Shown here one piece after another: positions 1-10,445 of a DNA stretch of 64,000 nucleotides. The translations under genes and the position numbers were made by a program. Position 1 is the first letter of the stretch. Every line of letters starts with the position of its first letter. This DNA comes from Streptomyces sp. XY006. GTDB lineage: Bacteria; Actinomycetota; Actinomycetes; Streptomycetales; Streptomycetaceae. The stretch lies in the NCBI RefSeq assembly GCF_002237655.1, contig NZ_NOKT01000015.1, forward strand, positions 124,001 to 188,000. Direction: 5' to 3'. The notes under the pieces are model-generated. The model saw only the letters and a program-made list of their open reading frames with translations. It was not told the origin of the DNA and ran no database searches.

Positions 1-2010
<2,010 letters not shown>

Positions 2011-2092
2011 GGTGATCGCGCCCGTCCCCGAATCGGCCCGGCAAGGTCGGCCATGATCTCACACGTCAACTTGCGCTGACCTGCTGTTATTT

Positions 2093-2119
2093 ACGGGCGC
2101 CCGGTTCCCGGGCGCCCGT
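2093..2119 (-). terminator. Hairpin after aminopeptidase gene
   Basis: A perfect 12-bp GC stem (2093-2104 with 2108-2119, 3-nt loop) lies 15 bp after the stop of the minus-strand aminopeptidase gene and before the glyQS start. There is no T-tract, as is usual in Streptomyces. It may also insulate glyQS from read-through. Confidence 0.6.
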
Positions 2120-2133
2120 GCGGACGCGGGGAG

Positions 2134-3591
2134 TCAGGCCTTGAGCCCGGCCATCCACGCCTCGACCTCGTCGGCGCGCCGGGGCAGCGCGGCGCTGAGG
2201 TTGCGGTTGCCGTCCTCCGTCACAAGGATGTCGTCCTCGATCCGCACGCCGATGCCCCGGTACTCCTCCGGCACCGTCAGATCGTCGGCCTGGAAGTACA
2301 GCCCGGGCTCCACCGTCAGGCACATGCCCGGCTCCAGCACGCCGTCCACGTAGGTCTCGGTCCGCGCGGCGGCGCAGTCGTGCACGTCCATGCCCAGCAT
2401 GTGGCCCGTGCCGTGCAGCGTCCAGCGCCGCTGCAGCCCGAGCTCCAGCACCCGCTCGACCGGGCCCTCGACGAGCCCCCACTCCACGAGCCGCTCGGCC
2501 AGCACCCGCTGCGCCGCGTCGTGGAAGTCCCGGTACTTCGCGCCGGGCTTCACCGCGGCGATCCCGGCCTCCTGGGCCTCGTACACGGCGTCGTAGATCT
2601 TGCGCTGGATCTCGCTGAACCGTCCGCTGACCGGCAGCGTGCGCGTGACGTCGGCCGTGTAGTACGTGTGCGTCTCCACGCCCGCGTCGAGCAGCAGCAG
2701 GTCGCCCGAGCGGACGGGGCCGTCGTTGCGCACCCAGTGCAGCGTGCAGGCGTGCGGGCCGGCCGCGGCGATCGTGCCGTAGCCGACGTCGTTGCCCTCG
2801 ACGCGGGCGCGCAGGAAGAACGTGCCCTCGATGTAGCGCTCGGAGGTCGCCTCGGCCTTGTCGAGGACCTTCACCACGTCCTCGAAGCCGCGCACGGTCG
2901 AGTCGACCGCCTTCTGCAGCTCGCCGACCTCGAAGGAGTCCTTGACCAGGCGCGCCTCGGAGAGGAAGACCCGCAGCTCCTCGTCGCGCTCGGCGGTGAC
3001 CTTGTCGGTCAGCGCGGCCTCGACGCCGGCGTCGTAGCCGCGCACCACGCGCACGGGGCCGGTGGCCTCGCGCAGCTTCCCGGGCAGCTCGCGCACGTCG
3101 GAGGCGGGGATGCCGTACAGCTTCCCGGCCTCGGTGAGGGAGTGGCGGCGGCCGACCCACAGCTCGCCCTGGCCGTCCAGCCAGAACTCGCCGTTCTCGC
3201 GGTCGGAGCGCGGCAGGAGGTAGATCGTCGCCTCGTGGCCCTCGCCCCTGGGCTCCAGGACCAGGACGCCGTCCTCGGTCTGGTTGCCGGTGAGCCAGGC
3301 GTACTCGACGGAGGCGCGGAAGGCGTACTCGGTGTCGTTCGAGCGGGTCTTGAGGTTGCCCGCAGGGATCACCAGACGCTCGCCCGGGAAGCGCGCGGAC
3401 AGCGCGGCCCGGCGGGCGGCGGTCTCGGCGGCCTGGGGGATGGGGTCGAGGTCGCGCAGCTCGGTGTCGGCCCAGCCGCTCTTCATGTTCTCGGCCAGCT
3501 CGTCGGACACGCCGGGGTACAGTCCGTTCTTCCGCTGCTTGATCGGCTCTTCGCTCTCGTCCGGGATCGCCGGTGTGAGCTCCTCGGCCAC
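2134..3591 (-). CDS. pepP: Xaa-Pro aminopeptidase (aminopeptidase P, M24B)
   Basis: Cytoplasmic metallopeptidase that removes an N-terminal residue preceding proline. About 485 residues: an N-terminal creatinase-like domain, then the pita-bread M24 domain. The metal ligands are visible in LLLDAGVETHTYYTADVTRT (two Asp), HGTGHMLGMDVHD (His), LTVEPGLYF (Glu) and GVRIEDDILVTEDG (Glu). An ATG at 3597 has GAGGAGG abutting it with no spacer. The GTG at 3591 (reading MAEELTPAIPDE) has the same Shine-Dalgarno at 7-nt spacing and is the better start. Followed by a strong hairpin, so probably its own transcription unit. Confidence 0.92.
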   Translation of the reverse strand: MAEELTPAIPDESEEPIKQRKNGLYPGVSDELAENMKSGWADTELRDLDPIPQAAETAARRAALSARFPGERLVIPAGNLKTRSNDTEYAFRASVEYAWLTGNQTEDGVLVLEPRGEGHEATIYLLPRSDRENGEFWLDGQGELWVGRRHSLTEAGKLYGIPASDVRELPGKLREATGPVRVVRGYDAGVEAALTDKVTAERDEELRVFLSEARLVKDSFEVGELQKAVDSTVRGFEDVVKVLDKAEATSERYIEGTFFLRARVEGNDVGYGTIAAAGPHACTLHWVRNDGPVRSGDLLLLDAGVETHTYYTADVTRTLPVSGRFSEIQRKIYDAVYEAQEAGIAAVKPGAKYRDFHDAAQRVLAERLVEWGLVEGPVERVLELGLQRRWTLHGTGHMLGMDVHDCAAARTETYVDGVLEPGMCLTVEPGLYFQADDLTVPEEYRGIGVRIEDDILVTEDGNRNLSAALPRRADEVEAWMAGLKA

Positions 3592-3673
3592 GGTCATCCT
3601 CCTCGATACGCCACTGGACCACCGTCCACTGTACGGCCGGGCGGAAGAGGGCCCGGGCCGGTGACGAGGAGCG

Positions 3674-5185
3674 TTACTCGAAGCGGGCCGCCAGCAGCAC
3701 CACGTCCTCGGCCCCGTCCGCGGCGTCCAGCCCGTCCGGCAGCACGCTGCGCAGGACGTGGTCGGCGATCGCGCCCGGGTCGCTGCGCAGGGCCCGGGGC
3801 ACCCCGGCGGCGGCCGCGTGCAGCCGGGCGAAGGCCCGGTCCGTGGCCTCGCCGGTGCGGTGCAGCAGCCCGTCGGTGTAGAGCAGAACCGTCTCTCCCG
3901 GTTCGGCGAGGACCTCCACGCTGGGCGCCTCCCAGCAGGCGAGCATGCCGAGGGGGGCGGAGACGGAGGTCTCCACGTACTCCGTGCGGCGCTGCCCGAT
4001 CAGCAGGGGCGGGCTGTGGCCCGCGCCGGCCAGCGTGATCTTGCGGGCGGCCGGTTCGCAGTAGCCGAACAGGGCGGTGGCCGAGCGGGCCGGTTCGGTC
4101 AGCCGCAGCAGCAGCTCCAGGTCGGACAGGACCGCGACCGGGTCCTCGCCCTCCATCACGGCATAAGCGCGCAGGGACGCCCGCAGCCGCCCCATCGCCG
4201 CGACGGCGCTGGGGCCCGCCCCGGTGACGGAGCCGACGGCGAGACCGAGGGCGGCGTCGGGCAGCGGCAGCGCGTCGTACCAGTCGCCGCCGCCGCGCGG
4301 GCCGGTGCGGTGCCGGGCGGCGAGCTGGACACCGGCCACCCGGGGCAGCCGGGAGGGCAGCAGCTCGTCGGACATGGTCGCCATGGACGCGCGCGTGCGC
4401 TCCAGTTCCAGGAGGCGGGCCAGGTGCTCGGCGGCGTACCGCGCGTAGAGGCCGGCGAGGTGGCGCTGCCGCTCGCCGGGCTCGGCGGGTTCGTCGTAGA
4501 GCCAGACGGCGGCGCCGAGGCGGCCGGTGGCCTCGGGGGTCAGGGGGAGGGCGTAGCTGGCGGCGTAGCCCAGGCGGGCCGCGACCTCGCGGTGGCGGGG
4601 GTCGAGTTTCTCCTCGGCGAAGAGGTCGGGCTCGGCGATCGCGTCCTCGCCGCCGGGCAGGCCGTCGAGGATCCGGCCGTGGGACAGGGCGCTGCGCGGG
4701 ACGGTCTCGATGTGGCCGAGGTCGGCACGGGCCAGGCCCAGGCCGACGGTGGTGTCCGGGCCGAGTCCGTCGGCCGGTTCCAGGACGACGAGGCCGCGGC
4801 GGGCCCCGACGAGGGCGGCGCCGGCCCGCAGCGTCTCCTGCAGCGCCTCGTCGAGCACGGTCGTGCGGGCCAGGCGTTCGGTCAGTTCGTGCAGCGTGGT
4901 GAGGTCGGACACCCAGCCGGCGAGACGGTCCTGGAGTACCGCGCCGGGTGGGGCGGGTGGGTTTGCCGGGGCGGCCGGGGAGGTACCCGCGACAGGCGCG
5001 ACAGTGTGTGCGGGGGCCGGAACCGTTGAATCGATTCCAGCCACTTTCGCAGGGTGCGGGGCGTTCATGGCGTCCGGCCTTCCGACCGGCGCGTACTGCT
5101 CAAAAGCATCGCAAACCCCCATGTCATTCTGCGCCGCCAGCAGTGTCTCCACATGTACACGCACTCGTGAGGAGATGTCCAGCAT
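3674..5185 (-). CDS. GAF domain + PP2C (SpoIIE-type) protein phosphatase
   Basis: Probable Ser/Thr phosphatase of the RsbU/SpoIIE class, which dephosphorylates STAS anti-anti-sigma factors. The ~503-residue protein starts MLDISSRVRVHVETLLAAQND, has an Ala/Pro-rich linker, a GAF domain (about residues 90-260, LHELTERLARTTVLDEALQ) and a PP2C_SIG domain (about 280-500) with GGGDWYDALPL, VGSVTGAGPSAVAAM, LAGAGHSPPLL, LLYTDGL and DDVVLLAARF-like end motifs. The second metal-binding aspartate is blurred: VGSVTGAGP replaces the usual GDVxGHG, and the C-terminal pair reads AEDVVLLA, so activity is uncertain. A further in-frame ATG lies upstream at 5323, but GGCAGGAC before ATG 5185 and the conserved MLDI beginning favour 5185. 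Confidence 0.85.
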   Translation of the reverse strand: MLDISSRVRVHVETLLAAQNDMGVCDAFEQYAPVGRPDAMNAPHPAKVAGIDSTVPAPAHTVAPVAGTSPAAPANPPAPPGAVLQDRLAGWVSDLTTLHELTERLARTTVLDEALQETLRAGAALVGARRGLVVLEPADGLGPDTTVGLGLARADLGHIETVPRSALSHGRILDGLPGGEDAIAEPDLFAEEKLDPRHREVAARLGYAASYALPLTPEATGRLGAAVWLYDEPAEPGERQRHLAGLYARYAAEHLARLLELERTRASMATMSDELLPSRLPRVAGVQLAARHRTGPRGGGDWYDALPLPDAALGLAVGSVTGAGPSAVAAMGRLRASLRAYAVMEGEDPVAVLSDLELLLRLTEPARSATALFGYCEPAARKITLAGAGHSPPLLIGQRRTEYVETSVSAPLGMLACWEAPSVEVLAEPGETVLLYTDGLLHRTGEATDRAFARLHAAAAGVPRALRSDPGAIADHVLRSVLPDGLDAADGAEDVVLLAARFE

Positions 5186-5687
5186 TGTCCTGCCGGGATT
5201 CCTGGTGTCCGTGAGGTCCGAGAGAACAACTTCCCTTCCTCTTGCGGAAATGCAAAGTTGGCTTAAAACTGCCGCAGGGGACGGCTTATTGCGGTCGACT
5301 GGGCTTGCTCGACGGAGCGTCACAACGGTCGTGATGGGTACGTACTCGGAGAAGGCCAGGGGTGGTTGGGAACCACCCGGAACCTGGTGACGGAACCGGG
5401 CGTCCTATCCACCGACGACCGTGCCCCATCCTCCCGTGGCGGAGGCGGAGAGAAATACGCGCGACGGCAAACGCCATACTTCGCCACCCCTACGCCACGC
5501 CCGTGCTTTTGACCGACGCAGTATGGGCGGGACGGCCGCGGAGGCAGCCCTTGCTCGACCCATAGGGGTTCCCCTTGCTTCAAGCAGGGGTGTGATGCGC
5601 CAACAGGTACGCACAGTGAAGTGATCGACACATGTTGTGATGTGGACCACGGTGTTGCCAGGCGTGCAACGGAAAGGACGAGCGCTC
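5186..5687. promoter_or_regulatory. Divergent 0.5-kb intergenic region with hairpins
   Basis: Lies between the divergent phosphatase and prim-pol genes. The middle is richer in A/T than the flanks, and no conserved coding frame is visible. It holds a perfect 8-bp hairpin (5360-5367 with 5371-5378, GGG loop) nested in CCAGG/CCTGG, and a bulged CCCC-TGCTT/AAGCA-GGGG hairpin at 5571-5590. The long distance from the phosphatase start suggests a structured leader or several promoters. I cannot assign -10/-35 boxes with confidence. Confidence 0.4.
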
Positions 5688-6353
5688 ATGCGCGAGATCC
5701 CTGGAAGGCGACGCAGGCTCCTGTTCCAGCGCAGTGACGGGAGGCCTGAGCCGATCGGCGCGGCCCTGACCTACGCGACGGAATGGCAGTGGCCCGTACT
5801 GCCGGGCGTGGCGGCGGACCCGCAGGGGCACTCCCGCTGCAGCTGCCCCGACCCCGACTGCACGGTGCCCGGCGCGCACCCCTTCGACCCTGGCCTCCTC
5901 GCGGCCACCACCGACGGGCGCATGGTGCGCTGGTGGTGGAGCAACCGGCCGACGGCGCCGATCGTCCTGGCCACCGGTGGCAAGGCCCCCTGCGCGGTCT
6001 CCCTGCCGGCGCTGCCGGCGGCCCGGGCCCTCGAAGCGCTCGACCGCACGGGCATGCGGCTCGGCCCGGTCGTCGCCTCGCCCACCCGCTGGGCGATCCT
6101 GGTGAAGCCGTACTCCATGGAGCAGCTCGGCGAACTGCTCTACGCCAAGGACTTCGTGCCCGGCTCCCTGCGCTTCCACGGCGAGGGCGGCTATCTGGCC
6201 CTGCCGCCCTCCGAGACGGGCCAGGGCGAGATCCGCTGGGAGCGGGCGCCGCTGCCCGGCTCCGCCTCCCCCTGGGTGCCCGACGTCGAGGCCGTGGTGG
6301 ACGCCGTGGTCGAGGCCCTCACTCGTACGGGTGTGAGCGCGCCCGAGTTCTAG
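5688..6353 (+). CDS. Bifunctional DNA primase/polymerase (prim-pol N-terminal) domain protein
   Basis: 221 residues starting MREIPGRRRRLLFQ; GGAAAGGA at 5671-5678 supports ATG 5688. It resembles stand-alone Prim-Pol (AEP superfamily) domain proteins of Streptomyces: ALTYATEWQWPVLPGV, a cysteine cluster CSCPDPDCTVPGAHP near residues 46-60, then TDGRMVRWWWSNRPTAPIVLATG. The usual catalytic DxD of active Prim-Pols is not evident; the equivalent stretch reads GKAPCAVSLPALPAARALEAL. It is therefore probably a catalytically altered relative. Function unknown; it could bind nucleotides or DNA. Transcribed away from the phosphatase and followed 55 bp later by a secreted-protein gene. Confidence 0.75.
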   Translation: MREIPGRRRRLLFQRSDGRPEPIGAALTYATEWQWPVLPGVAADPQGHSRCSCPDPDCTVPGAHPFDPGLLAATTDGRMVRWWWSNRPTAPIVLATGGKAPCAVSLPALPAARALEALDRTGMRLGPVVASPTRWAILVKPYSMEQLGELLYAKDFVPGSLRFHGEGGYLALPPSETGQGEIRWERAPLPGSASPWVPDVEAVVDAVVEALTRTGVSAPEF

Positions 6354-6408
6354 GGACGTCGGGCGCGCCGGGCGCCGCACACGCCCCGGCGCGTTAAGTT
6401 CCGGGGCC

Positions 6409-7008
6409 ATGCCGCGTCATTCCCGGGGCCGCCGCCGGGACCCCCGTAAGACCCGACTGCTCGCTCTCGCGGGCGTCGGAGTGGCCTGCGCGGTCGCCCT
6501 GCCGCTGGCGGTGGCGGCAGCCGGGGCCGTGCGGTCCGAGGGGACCCCGAGCGGTACGTCCGCTTCCGGCGCGGACCACCTCGCGCGGCGTTCCTCCCCG
6601 CCCGACGGCAAGGCTCCCGGGGCGTCCGCCGCCGTCCCGCGCCCGCCAGGCTTGGGCTTGCCGGCCGCCGTGCGCTGCGGTCCCGAACTCTCCTCCCCCG
6701 ACGGCGTCGAGGCGCAGACCTGTGTGATGAGGCAGGGTGCGCGGACCTGGGCGCGGACCTACTACCGCAACGCCACCGGCGAGGCGCTGGACGCCGCGCT
6801 CACCCTGATGGGGCCCGAGGCGCGCACTGTGCGGATCACCTGTGCCGTGGGCGCCGAGGACGAGCCGGGCACCTGCGAGACGCCGCGGGAGCCCGCACGG
6901 GGCGAGCCGGCGGCGTACACGGCGGTCACGGAGTTCGCCCGGCGGGCCGGACAGGGGCCGCTGCTGCTGCGCTCGGGAAGCAACTCGCCCACGGAAACGG
7001 GCAGTTGA
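6409..7008 (+). CDS. Secreted or membrane-anchored protein of unknown function
   Basis: 199 residues. A basic start (MPRHSRGRRRDPRKTR) is followed by a hydrophobic segment LLALAGVGVACAVALPLAVA at about residues 17-38 that fits a signal peptide or anchor. An Ala/Pro/Ser-rich linker leads to a small domain with three Cys residues (VRCGPE, QTCVMRQG, ITCAVGAEDEPGTCETP). TYYRNATGEALDAALTLMGP looks like part of a beta-sandwich. I do not recognise the family. Predicted to act outside the membrane. Confidence 0.75.
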   Translation: MPRHSRGRRRDPRKTRLLALAGVGVACAVALPLAVAAAGAVRSEGTPSGTSASGADHLARRSSPPDGKAPGASAAVPRPPGLGLPAAVRCGPELSSPDGVEAQTCVMRQGARTWARTYYRNATGEALDAALTLMGPEARTVRITCAVGAEDEPGTCETPREPARGEPAAYTAVTEFARRAGQGPLLLRSGSNSPTETGS

Positions 7009-7035
7009 CGCGCCATCGCGTTGCGTCAGCGTACG

Positions 7036-7112
7036 GGCCCATGAAAAGACCCGGTTGCTGGCGACGGGGGATGCACCAGCAACCGGGCTACAGGAACGGT
7101 AACAAGAGATCG
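7036..7112 (-). ncRNA. Candidate small structured RNA, hairpin family copy A
   Basis: On the minus strand a perfect 12-bp stem (7087-7076 with 7061-7050) closes the 14-nt loop TGCATCCCCCGTCG and is followed by a T-rich tail (TCTTTTC). About 15 nt upstream is CTTGTTACC. Copy B at 19715-19792 (+) has the same loop, the same upstream CTTGTTACC and TAGCCCG, and a stem differing at three adjacent positions on both sides (GTT/AAC against ACC/GGT), so pairing is kept. The element lies between convergent genes. It could be an intrinsic terminator, but the conserved loop and upstream block go beyond that. RNA status is inferred; I cannot match it securely to a known family. Confidence 0.45.
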
Positions 7113-7199
7113 GCGGTTCGCAAATTCGATCTCGCCCTTTCCAGTCACCGACTGGCTTGTCCGCGACGGGAGTTGTGATCCGTCGGGGGCGCGGGAGAC

Positions 7200-7225
7200 C
7201 GGCCGGCCGGTGCCCCGGCCGGCCG
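7200..7225 (-). terminator. Hairpin after SEC-C protein gene
   Basis: An 11-bp GC stem (7200-7210 with 7215-7225, 4-nt loop) lies 16 bp downstream of the stop of the minus-strand SEC-C gene. Typical T-less Streptomyces terminator. Confidence 0.6.
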
Positions 7226-7241
7226 TTGCGCGTGCCGGGTC

Positions 7242-8225
7242 TCAGCTCAGCGTGACCTGCCGGTTGGTGAGTCCGCCCCGGGCCCGGCGCTCGTCCGCCG
7301 TCAGCGGCGCGTCCGTGGCCAGGGCCGTCGCGAGGCGCTCGGCGAACTCCGCCGCCGGCTTCTCCACGTCCTCGGCCGAGACGCCGCTCGGCAGGTCCCA
7401 CACCGGCACCGTGAGCCCGTGAGCGCGGAAGGAGCCGACCAGGCGGGTGCCCTCGCCGAGGCTGGAACGGCCCGCGGCGTGCAGCCGCGCGAGAGCGTCC
7501 AGAAGCTGCTCCTCCGGGTGCGGCATGACCCAGCGCAGGTGGTTCTTCTCGGGCGTCTCGCACCAGTACGCGGCGTCCACGCCCTGGAGCTTGACGGTCG
7601 GGATGGCGGCGGCGTTGGCCCGCTCCAGGGAGGCGGCCACCTCCGGCGTGGCGTTCTCCGGGTCCGGGACCCAGAACTCGAAGCCGCTGTGCACTTCTGG
7701 CTCGAAGCCGCCCTCGGGATCGAGCAGGTCCTGCAGGCGCGGACCGTCGGCGGGGGCGCGGCGGCCCTGCACCGGCGTGCCCGGCTCCGCTTCCAGGGCG
7801 CGCAGCAGCGTGTCGGCGAGGTCGCGGCTGATGTCGCCCGAGGACGTGTCGTTCTGCAGGCCGAGCAGGACCGAGCCGTCGTCGCGGCGCAGGGCGGGCC
7901 AGGCCATCGGCAGGACCGTGGCCAGCGTGACCGCGGGGACGCCTTCGGGGAGGCCGTCCTTCAGGGGCAGCGCGACCGTGGCCGCCGGGACCAGCTCGCG
8001 CAGGGCCACCCAGTCGCACTCGCCGGGCAGGCCCTCGAAGGGGCGGCGCACCAGCTCGGTCACGGCGTGGGCGGCGGCGCGGCCGTGGCACGCCTTGTAG
8101 CGGCGGCCGCTGCCGCAGGGGCAGGGTTCGCGGGCGCCGACGACCGGAACGTCTCCCTCGGCGCCGACGGCGCCGCCCGTGGTCTGCGGGCGCTTGGCCT
8201 TCGTCTGGGGTCGCTTCTTGGCCAT
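7242..8225 (-). CDS. DUF5926 family protein with N-terminal SEC-C zinc motif
   Basis: 327 residues starting MAKKRPQTKAKRPQTT, a basic leader that may contact RNA or ribosomes. A SEC-C-like metal-binding motif PCPCGSGRRYKACHG is at residues 34-48; such motifs bind zinc and are found in SecA and in many small accessory proteins. The remainder (ALPLKDGLPEGVPAVTLATV, GFEFWVPDPENATPEVAAS) matches the actinobacterial DUF5926 family as I recall it; its function is unknown. Soluble, no membrane segment. It has its own terminator and is monocistronic. Confidence 0.85.
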   Translation of the reverse strand: MAKKRPQTKAKRPQTTGGAVGAEGDVPVVGAREPCPCGSGRRYKACHGRAAAHAVTELVRRPFEGLPGECDWVALRELVPAATVALPLKDGLPEGVPAVTLATVLPMAWPALRRDDGSVLLGLQNDTSSGDISRDLADTLLRALEAEPGTPVQGRRAPADGPRLQDLLDPEGGFEPEVHSGFEFWVPDPENATPEVAASLERANAAAIPTVKLQGVDAAYWCETPEKNHLRWVMPHPEEQLLDALARLHAAGRSSLGEGTRLVGSFRAHGLTVPVWDLPSGVSAEDVEKPAAEFAERLATALATDAPLTADERRARGGLTNRQVTLS

Positions 8226-8401
8226 CGATGGATCTCCCGGTTACGGCTCGTCTCGTACGGTCGCGAGCCTAGCCGTTCGTGCCCCGCGGGACGGGGTCCT
8301 GTGGACAACGCCGGGTCCCGCGGGGCGTACCGGACTCGGTCGGTCGCGGCACGTCCAGGTCGGGGCGGGCCGGGGTCGGCCCTGGTCGGCGTGTGCCGGG
8401 C

Positions 8402-9040
8402 TCAGTCCATGTCCTCGAAGGCGTCCGCGAAGTCCAGGCCCGGTATCCGGGACACGGACGGGGCCGTGACGCGGGTCGCGAAGTCGTCACGGCGGTGACC
8501 GGCGTCCGGGTCGTGCACGTCGTCGTGGACGACGACCCAGACCGTGACCTCGCCGCGGACGTCGTCCCGGACGCCCCAGTCGTCGGCGAGCGCGGTGATG
8601 ATGTTCAGCCCGCGGCCGCCGTGTGCCGTGACGGACGGGGTCGCGGGGGCGGGGCGGGTCGGGCCGCCGCCGTCCGTGACCTCGACGATGAGCCGGCCGG
8701 CCGGGTCCACGCGCCAGGCGGCCCGGACGTCGCCGTCACCCGCGAGCGCGTCGCCCAGGGGCCTGCCGTGCTTGCACGCGTTGCTCAGAAGTTCGGAAAG
8801 GATCAGCACGGCGTCGTCGATGACCGATTCCGCCACACCGCCGCTGCGCAACTGCGCCCGCATACGGTGTCTCGCTTTCCCCACGCCCGCAGGGCCATGG
8901 GGTACGGCCATGCTCGACGACGTGGGCACCTCCTGTGCCACCACCAACGCCACCCCCGAGACCTCCTTCGCCCCACGCCACGGTGTGGATGCCCCATTGG
9001 CCTGTACCGGAAACCGGCCAATCCACGTCCGGTGACGCAC
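8402..9040 (-). CDS. RsbW-like ATP-binding protein (HATPase_c, anti-sigma regulatory type)
   Basis: 212 residues. The GHKL fold is recognisable by VLILSELLSNACKHG (N box), VEVTDGGGPTRP (G1) and HGGRGLNIITALADDWGV (G2). This is the RsbW/SpoIIAB-like group very numerous in Streptomyces; most members are thought to be Ser/Thr kinases of STAS proteins or anti-sigma factors, and few have known partners. About 55 residues precede the conserved core, so the real start may be further in, for example the Met of MAVPHGPAGVGKARH near residue 44. No sigma factor or STAS gene is adjacent. The C-terminal ~40 residues are acidic and not conserved in the core fold. Confidence 0.82.
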   Translation of the reverse strand: MRHRTWIGRFPVQANGASTPWRGAKEVSGVALVVAQEVPTSSSMAVPHGPAGVGKARHRMRAQLRSGGVAESVIDDAVLILSELLSNACKHGRPLGDALAGDGDVRAAWRVDPAGRLIVEVTDGGGPTRPAPATPSVTAHGGRGLNIITALADDWGVRDDVRGEVTVWVVVHDDVHDPDAGHRRDDFATRVTAPSVSRIPGLDFADAFEDMD

Positions 9041-9198
9041 TCACCACGGTCGAACACGGAGCGAACGTGCCGGAGCACTCCTGGTGACCGCGTGGCTGGA
9101 AATCGTCGGTGTGGCCGAGAGGGGAGCATCCCGTCGGTCGAGGGGTGAGGTCAAGAGGTGTGCGGGGGTCTGGTGGGACATGTGAGGCCGGCGGAGCC

Positions 9199-9312
9199 GT
9201 GGAGTCGTGGAGCCGTGGAGCCGTGGAGCGGGTGGAGCGGGTGGAGCGGGTGGAGCGGGTGGAGCGGGTGGAGCGGGTGGAGCGGGTGGAGGGGGTGGAG
9301 CAGGTGGAGCCG
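9199..9312. repeat. 9-bp tandem repeat array (GTGGAGCGG)n
   Basis: Seven perfect GTGGAGCGG units run from 9223 to 9285, followed by three one-base variants to 9312 and preceded by degenerate 8-9-bp units from 9199. The array ends 10 bp from the stop of the minus-strand GDPD gene (9323) and fills much of the gap to the RsbW-like gene. No unit contains a stop in the plus frames, but the flanks show no gene. Slippage-prone minisatellite. Confidence 0.9.
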
Positions 9313-9322
9313 GTGCCCGGTG

Positions 9323-10150
9323 TCAGCGGCCCAGCTGATCGAGCACCGCGCGCGGGCGGTTGGTGATGATGGCGTCGACGCCCAGGCCCACGCACAGGTC
9401 CACGTCCTCGGGCTCGTTCACGGTCCACACGTGCACCTGGTGACCGGCCCGCTTCAGCCGCTCGATGTGGGCGGGGTGGTTGCGCACGATCCGGACCGAG
9501 GGGCCCGCGATCCGCACGCCCGGGGGCAGCCGGCCGTCGCGCAGCCGGGGTGTGACGAACTGTGTCAGGTGGACCGTCGGCAGGGTCGGCGAGGCGGCAC
9601 GCACACGGTGCAGGGAGCGGGCCGAGAAGCTCATGACCCGGATCCGCGACTCCTCCGGCGAGGCCGGAGCGTCCAGGCCGAACCGCTTGAGCAGGGTCAG
9701 CAGCCGCTCCTCGACCTGTCCGGCCCAGCGGGTGGGGTGTTTGGTCTCGACGGCCAGGTCCACCGGGCGCCCGGCGTCGGCGACGAGTTCCAGCAGCCGC
9801 TCCAGGGTGAGGACGGAGGTCGCCTCGCGGTCCTCCGGGCGGTGCTCCCAGTCGGGTTCCTCGTCGCGCCCCTTCCAGGCGTCGCGCGTCTTCCAGGAGC
9901 CGAAGTCCAGGGCGGCGAGATCGGCCAGCTCCAGGGCCGAGACCGCGCCCCGGCCGTTGGACGTACGGTTGACGCGTCGGTCGTGCACGCACACCAGGTG
10001 GCCGTCGGCGGTCAGGCGCACATCGCATTCGAGCGCGTCCGCGCCGTCCTCGATCGCCTTGGTGTAAGCGGCCAGGGTGTGTTCCGGGGCGTCCTCGGAG
10101 GCGCCGCGGTGGGCCACGACCTGAATCGGATGCTGTCGTGCGTGGGTCAC
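9323..10150 (-). CDS. Glycerophosphodiester phosphodiesterase family protein
   Basis: 275 residues, cytoplasmic (no signal peptide). Hydrolyses glycerophosphodiesters to glycerol-3-phosphate and an alcohol. The GDPD TIM-barrel motifs are complete: VVAHRGASEDAPEHTLAAY, DALECDVRLTADGHLVCVHD (Glu, Asp and His catalytic and metal ligands), DLAVETKHP and VWTVNEPED, ending with ITNRP. A GTG at 10150 begins MTHARQHPIQVVAHRG, right where homology starts. An upstream in-frame ATG at 10228 adds a non-conserved Arg/His-rich stretch and is rejected. Divergent from the protease gene. Confidence 0.92.
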   Translation of the reverse strand: MTHARQHPIQVVAHRGASEDAPEHTLAAYTKAIEDGADALECDVRLTADGHLVCVHDRRVNRTSNGRGAVSALELADLAALDFGSWKTRDAWKGRDEEPDWEHRPEDREATSVLTLERLLELVADAGRPVDLAVETKHPTRWAGQVEERLLTLLKRFGLDAPASPEESRIRVMSFSARSLHRVRAASPTLPTVHLTQFVTPRLRDGRLPPGVRIAGPSVRIVRNHPAHIERLKRAGHQVHVWTVNEPEDVDLCVGLGVDAIITNRPRAVLDQLGR

Positions 10151-10445
10151 CGCGTCATGGTGCCACCGCGCGTGGGTACGCGTCCGGTCGGACGGACCCG
10201 ACGGATGGGCGGGGCCGTACGGAGGCACTGGGATTGCATCCCTTTCGTCAGTAATGACCTATATAAAGAATGGCCCCGGACCCACAGCCACCGCTTATGG
10301 TGCTCTGACGGCCTGTGGGAAAAGCTGACGGCATACAAATACAAGGGACAAGCACAGCCGTATCGCGCCGAACCCGTCGGCCGGCGTGGACGCGTGCGAC
10401 CCAGTGCGACCCAGGACGAACTGCCGTGGACCGAGGAGAGAAGCT

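Noticed and set aside
2011-2133. T-box or glycine riboswitch before glyQS
   Set aside because: The 123-bp gap has only the terminator hairpin; no T-box sequence or tandem aptamer pattern is visible.
3592-3597. ATG 3597 as start of the aminopeptidase
   Set aside because: Its Shine-Dalgarno abuts the codon; GTG 3591 has proper spacing and gives the MAEEL start.
5186-5323. Upstream in-frame start (5323) for the PP2C phosphatase
   Set aside because: The extra 46 residues are not family-like, while GGCAGGAC precedes ATG 5185 and MLDISSRV is the expected beginning.
9199-9312. CRISPR-like array
   Set aside because: Units are contiguous 9-mers without spacers and no cas genes are present; the other arrays also lack spacers.
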